In this document: piece after piece, positions 5,880-7,849 of the stretch
How positions within the stretch are numbered: position 1 is the stretch's first letter
Layout of the letters: each line of letters opens with the position of its first letter
Source: Candidatus Krumholzibacteriota bacterium
GTDB lineage: Bacteria; Krumholzibacteriota; Krumholzibacteriia; Krumholzibacteriales; Krumholzibacteriaceae
Length of the DNA stretch: 7,849 nt
Reading direction: 5' to 3'
Assembly: GCA_030613345.1 (NCBI GenBank)
Contig: JAUWMD010000115.1
Span: 1-7,849 of the forward strand
Translations under genes and position numbers: made by a program
The notes under the pieces: model-generated
Databases searched by the model: none
Told to the model about the DNA's origin: nothing
What the model saw: only the letters and a program-made list of their open reading frames with translations

Positions 5880-6518
5880 CTACCTCCTTTTTATCATCTT
5901 GATCGAGCCCCAGCTCCGTTCGGCGAGGGCGGTCGTACAGTTATTCACCCTGCCCGGCGTGGGAATGCACCCGTTGCCAGCCGGAGAGCAGCTGTCGGGG
6001 CACGGATTCCAGGCATCGAAGAGCGCCCATACTCCGACGTCGGCGACGGTCCTCCCCACCGACCTGTCGTCGGCCGCGCTCCTTCCGAAGGCCGCCGTAT
6101 CGACAACCAGCGTCTCGGCCTCCACCACGCGGCAGAGGAAGAGTTCGTCGCCGACATTATTCAGGCTCAGCCCGTAGCAAGGGAATCCGTTCGATTCCTC
6201 CCAGGCAAGGGCATCGCTCCCGTAGACGACCCTCGTCTCCCCTGGGGCGAGCTCACCGGAGAATCCGTACCTCCAGAGTATCTGATCGTCTCCGTCCCTC
6301 AGCAGGAAGCCTGTCAGGTCGATCGACAAGTCGCCGGTATTGAGGATCTCGACCCACTCGTCGTTACGGTAGTTGTACTCGCCGTCTCCGTCCCAGTCCC
6401 GGGCCGGGTCGGGCATGTACTCGTTGATAAGGACCTGTCCATTGGAGATCCCCGTAGATGCCGCTGAAGCGGCGAGGATCACGCAGAGGTGCAAAAAGAA
6501 ACGGAACATCTTCCTCAT
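5880..6518 (-). CDS. Secreted lamin-tail-domain (LTD) protein
   Basis: This 212-residue protein starts with a charged n-region (MRKMFRFF) and a hydrophobic core (about 7-20) ending in Ala/Ser-rich sequence. That is a Sec signal peptide with likely cleavage between about 20 and 28. The remainder is a lamin tail domain, an Ig-like fold common in secreted bacterial proteins: VLINEYMPDP (29-38), EWVEILNTGD (54-63), LTGFLLRDGD (68-77), LAPGE (90-94), SLNNVGDELFL (118-128) and PTPGRVN (186-192). An acidic DWDGDGEYN loop (41-49) resembles a calcium-binding loop. Six Cys lie in the mature part (114, 129, 173, 177, 184, 194), four of them in the last 40 residues, suggesting disulfides. The protein ends in ERSWGSIKMIKRR. 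GGGAGG lies 6 nt before the ATG at 6518; an in-frame ATG at 6521 and a GTG at 6542 are alternatives. No enzymatic residues are evident, so the specific role is unknown. Confidence 0.85.
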   Translation of the reverse strand: MRKMFRFFLHLCVILAASAASTGISNGQVLINEYMPDPARDWDGDGEYNYRNDEWVEILNTGDLSIDLTGFLLRDGDDQILWRYGFSGELAPGETRVVYGSDALAWEESNGFPCYGLSLNNVGDELFLCRVVEAETLVVDTAAFGRSAADDRSVGRTVADVGVWALFDAWNPCPDSCSPAGNGCIPTPGRVNNCTTALAERSWGSIKMIKRR

Positions 6519-6598
6519 CATCTTCCTCCCTTCATCATCCACACAGAAAACGTTCCACCCCGCCCGGCGCGGCGCAAGGCCGCCCGCACGACCCGGAG

Positions 6599-6627
6599 AC
6601 TATACCGCCCCCTTCAGTGGAGTTCAA
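6599..6627 (-). promoter_or_regulatory. Sigma70-type promoter for the lamin-tail-domain gene
   Basis: On the minus strand TTGAAC (6622-6627, 4/6 match to the -35 box) and TATAGT (6599-6604, 5/6 match to the -10 box) are separated by an optimal 17-nt spacer. Transcription would begin near 6592, giving a leader of about 70 nt. The position between two genes and the good spacing make it the best promoter candidate in this gap. Confidence 0.6.
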
Positions 6628-6628
6628 T

Positions 6629-6656
6629 GAAAAAATAAGGGGGGCTTCCGCGGCCC
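6629..6656 (-). terminator. Terminator-like hairpin and U-tract after the WD40 gene
   Basis: Reading the minus strand past the WD40 stop codon, GGGC (6653-6656) can pair with GCCC (6642-6645) around a 7-nt loop. CCC and then the U-rich run UUAUUUUUU (6630-6638) follow. The stem is only 4 bp and the C's separate it from the U-tract, so the hairpin is weak. The run is the only marked T-tract of the gap and sits where a terminator is expected. An overlapping longer-range inverted repeat (GCCCCCTT at 6607-6614 with AAGGGGGGC at 6637-6645) offers an alternative fold. Confidence 0.4.
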
Positions 6657-6676
6657 ATTCGATAGATCCGGGCGTC

Positions 6677-7849
6677 TCACTCGGGCTCGAGGCGTACGAT
6701 CGATGCCTTGCGCGGCGGGGTGAGATGGAAGCCGTTCGGTTCCAGTATCCTGAAGGTAAACACGACATTATCTATGTCGGATCCCCCGATATTAGAGACC
6801 TTGACGACCTTCCCGACCGATCTGCCTGGCAGCAGCATCGGGATCACTCCCGGCGGGACGATTTCGAGACTCCCGGAGAGCGTATCGGGGATCGCCAGAG
6901 TCACGATATTGAAGGCGACCCCTTCGCCCACGTTCGAGATAGTTATCGTAAACTTCCCCTTCTCACCAGGCGCCAGGGCACCATCGCCCGACTCGTCCTC
7001 GAACCAGGCCGTCCCTTCGAGTTTCGCCGGGTAGAGAGGTACGGGCGTGAGAGCGATGTTGTCGCAGAGCCCCATGCCCGAGACATCCCATATACGTACG
7101 GTGCCGTCATCGCTGCCGCTTGCCAGCAGGGTTACGTTCGAGTTGACCGCGACTGAATTGACCTGCTTCTTGTGACCCGGCAGTTCGGCGATCCTGCGGC
7201 CGGTCGCCAGTTCCCATATCCGTATCGTATTGTCTTTACTCCCCGTGATGAGCGTCCTGCCGTCCTTCGTGACGGAGACACACATTATCGCCTTGTCGTG
7301 GGCCTCGATCTCCCTGACCGTCTCCCCCGTCTCGATATCCCATATCCTCACCGTGCCGCCGACACCGGCCGATGCGAGATGGCCGGTGACCGGATCGAAC
7401 GCGATCGAATATACCGCTCGCTTATGGCCCTCGAGGATCCTCTCCCTGTAATCGGGAAACCGCCAGACCCTGATCCGCTCGTCGTCCTGGCAGGCCGCGA
7501 TGAATCTGCCGTCGGGGCTGAACTCGACGTCGATGATCCCGCCGAAGACCTTTGTGGCCCAGAGGACGTTGAGCAGGTCTCCTGTCTTTATCTCCCAGAC
7601 CTTGACCTGCCCGTTCTCGTGCCCCGATACGACATACCTCTCGGCGGACGAGAAAGACACCGACGTAACATTTCGGAACCGATGCTCGATCGTATATCTC
7701 TTCGTTGCAAACGGCCATTCGAATCCGCCGAACTCGAGATCGATGACCTTCAGGAATTCGTACGATTCGGCCTCGAAGGCCCTTACGAGACTGAATGATT
7801 CCGAATCGAGAATGAAAAGCGTCGTGCTGCCTATGCCGATCGTCCCTCC
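6677..7849 (-). CDS. WD40-repeat protein with C-terminal beta-sandwich-like domain, 5' end beyond the window
   Basis: The last 390 residues are visible; the frame is open to the window edge, so the N-terminus is missing. Five WD40 blades can be read (visible residues about 57-87, 100-131, 141-172, 183-213, 225-255), ending in VKVWE, IRVWR, VRIWD, IRIWE and VRIWD. These form part of a beta-propeller, a protein-binding scaffold. After a short linker, residues about 278-390 look like a CARDB/Ig-like beta-sandwich. An acidic DESGDGALAPGEKGKFTI start (285-302) is followed by NVGEGVAFNI and a repeated VSNIGGSDIDNV element. That tail resembles modules joined to WD40 and caspase-like domains in some bacterial proteins, but the stop codon at 6677-6679 leaves no enzymatic domain after it. 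A catalytic domain or signal peptide could lie in the missing N-terminal part. A GTG at 7660 is in frame, but it would cut into the first blade and is not the true start. Confidence 0.85.
   Translation of the reverse strand, partial: GGTIGIGSTTLFILDSESFSLVRAFEAESYEFLKVIDLEFGGFEWPFATKRYTIEHRFRNVTSVSFSSAERYVVSGHENGQVKVWEIKTGDLLNVLWATKVFGGIIDVEFSPDGRFIAACQDDERIRVWRFPDYRERILEGHKRAVYSIAFDPVTGHLASAGVGGTVRIWDIETGETVREIEAHDKAIMCVSVTKDGRTLITGSKDNTIRIWELATGRRIAELPGHKKQVNSVAVNSNVTLLASGSDDGTVRIWDVSGMGLCDNIALTPVPLYPAKLEGTAWFEDESGDGALAPGEKGKFTITISNVGEGVAFNIVTLAIPDTLSGSLEIVPPGVIPMLLPGRSVGKVVKVSNIGGSDIDNVVFTFRILEPNGFHLTPPRKASIVRLEPE

Noticed and set aside
6569..6583. GCGGC/GCCGC 5-bp hairpin in the leader of the lamin-tail gene
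   Set aside because: It is too short to separate from chance in such GC-rich sequence.
6458..7156. A 232-codon open frame on the plus strand across the WD40 3' end
   Set aside because: It is antisense to clear WD40 and lamin-tail genes and crosses the promoter and terminator region, and its translation has no recognisable domain.

Overview
This is a GC-rich bacterial window in which every supported gene reads on the minus strand. Transcription therefore runs from high to low coordinates, and both window edges cut a gene. The organism cannot be named from the sequence. Secreted lamin-tail-domain proteins, bacterial WD40 proteins, a 'two-CW' cysteine-rich kinase and a split B12-dependent acyl-CoA mutase together would fit a heterotrophic, probably anaerobic or facultative member of the FCB group, the deltaproteobacteria or a related uncultured phylum. 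That placement is inference only.

Right part (7849 to 5880): the C-terminal portion of a WD40 beta-propeller protein with a beta-sandwich-like tail is followed by an intergenic stretch holding a terminator-like element and a good sigma70-type promoter. Next comes a small secreted protein with a lamin tail domain. Middle (5767 to 4037): a soluble orphan sensor histidine kinase with an N-terminal cysteine-rich two-CW domain and a GAF-like sensor region. No response regulator is visible.

Left part (4028 to 1): a compact operon of five genes behind its own promoter (perfect TTGACA -35 box). The order is cob(I)alamin adenosyltransferase (cobO type), MeaB-type GTPase chaperone, large subunit of an adenosylcobalamin-dependent acyl-CoA mutase, small B12-binding subunit, and the start of a thiolase. 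Intergenic gaps are 2 to 33 nt. The operon makes biochemical sense: the adenosyltransferase makes AdoCbl, MeaB gates its delivery and protects the mutase, the two mutase subunits rearrange an acyl-CoA, and the thiolase links the product or substrate to C2/C4 acyl-CoA metabolism.

The main point of interest is substrate specificity. By similarity the large subunit would normally be labelled methylmalonyl-CoA mutase. However, the two residues that recognise the methylmalonyl carboxylate (Tyr89 and Arg207 in the Propionibacterium enzyme) are Phe80 and Gln198 here, the pair described for isobutyryl-CoA mutase. The 551 + 132 residue split also matches IcmA/IcmB. I therefore read the operon as an isobutyryl-CoA/n-butyryl-CoA mutase module rather than a propionate module. 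No RNA genes, CRISPR arrays, insertion sequences or phage genes were seen, and there is no gene-free stretch longer than 300 bases.
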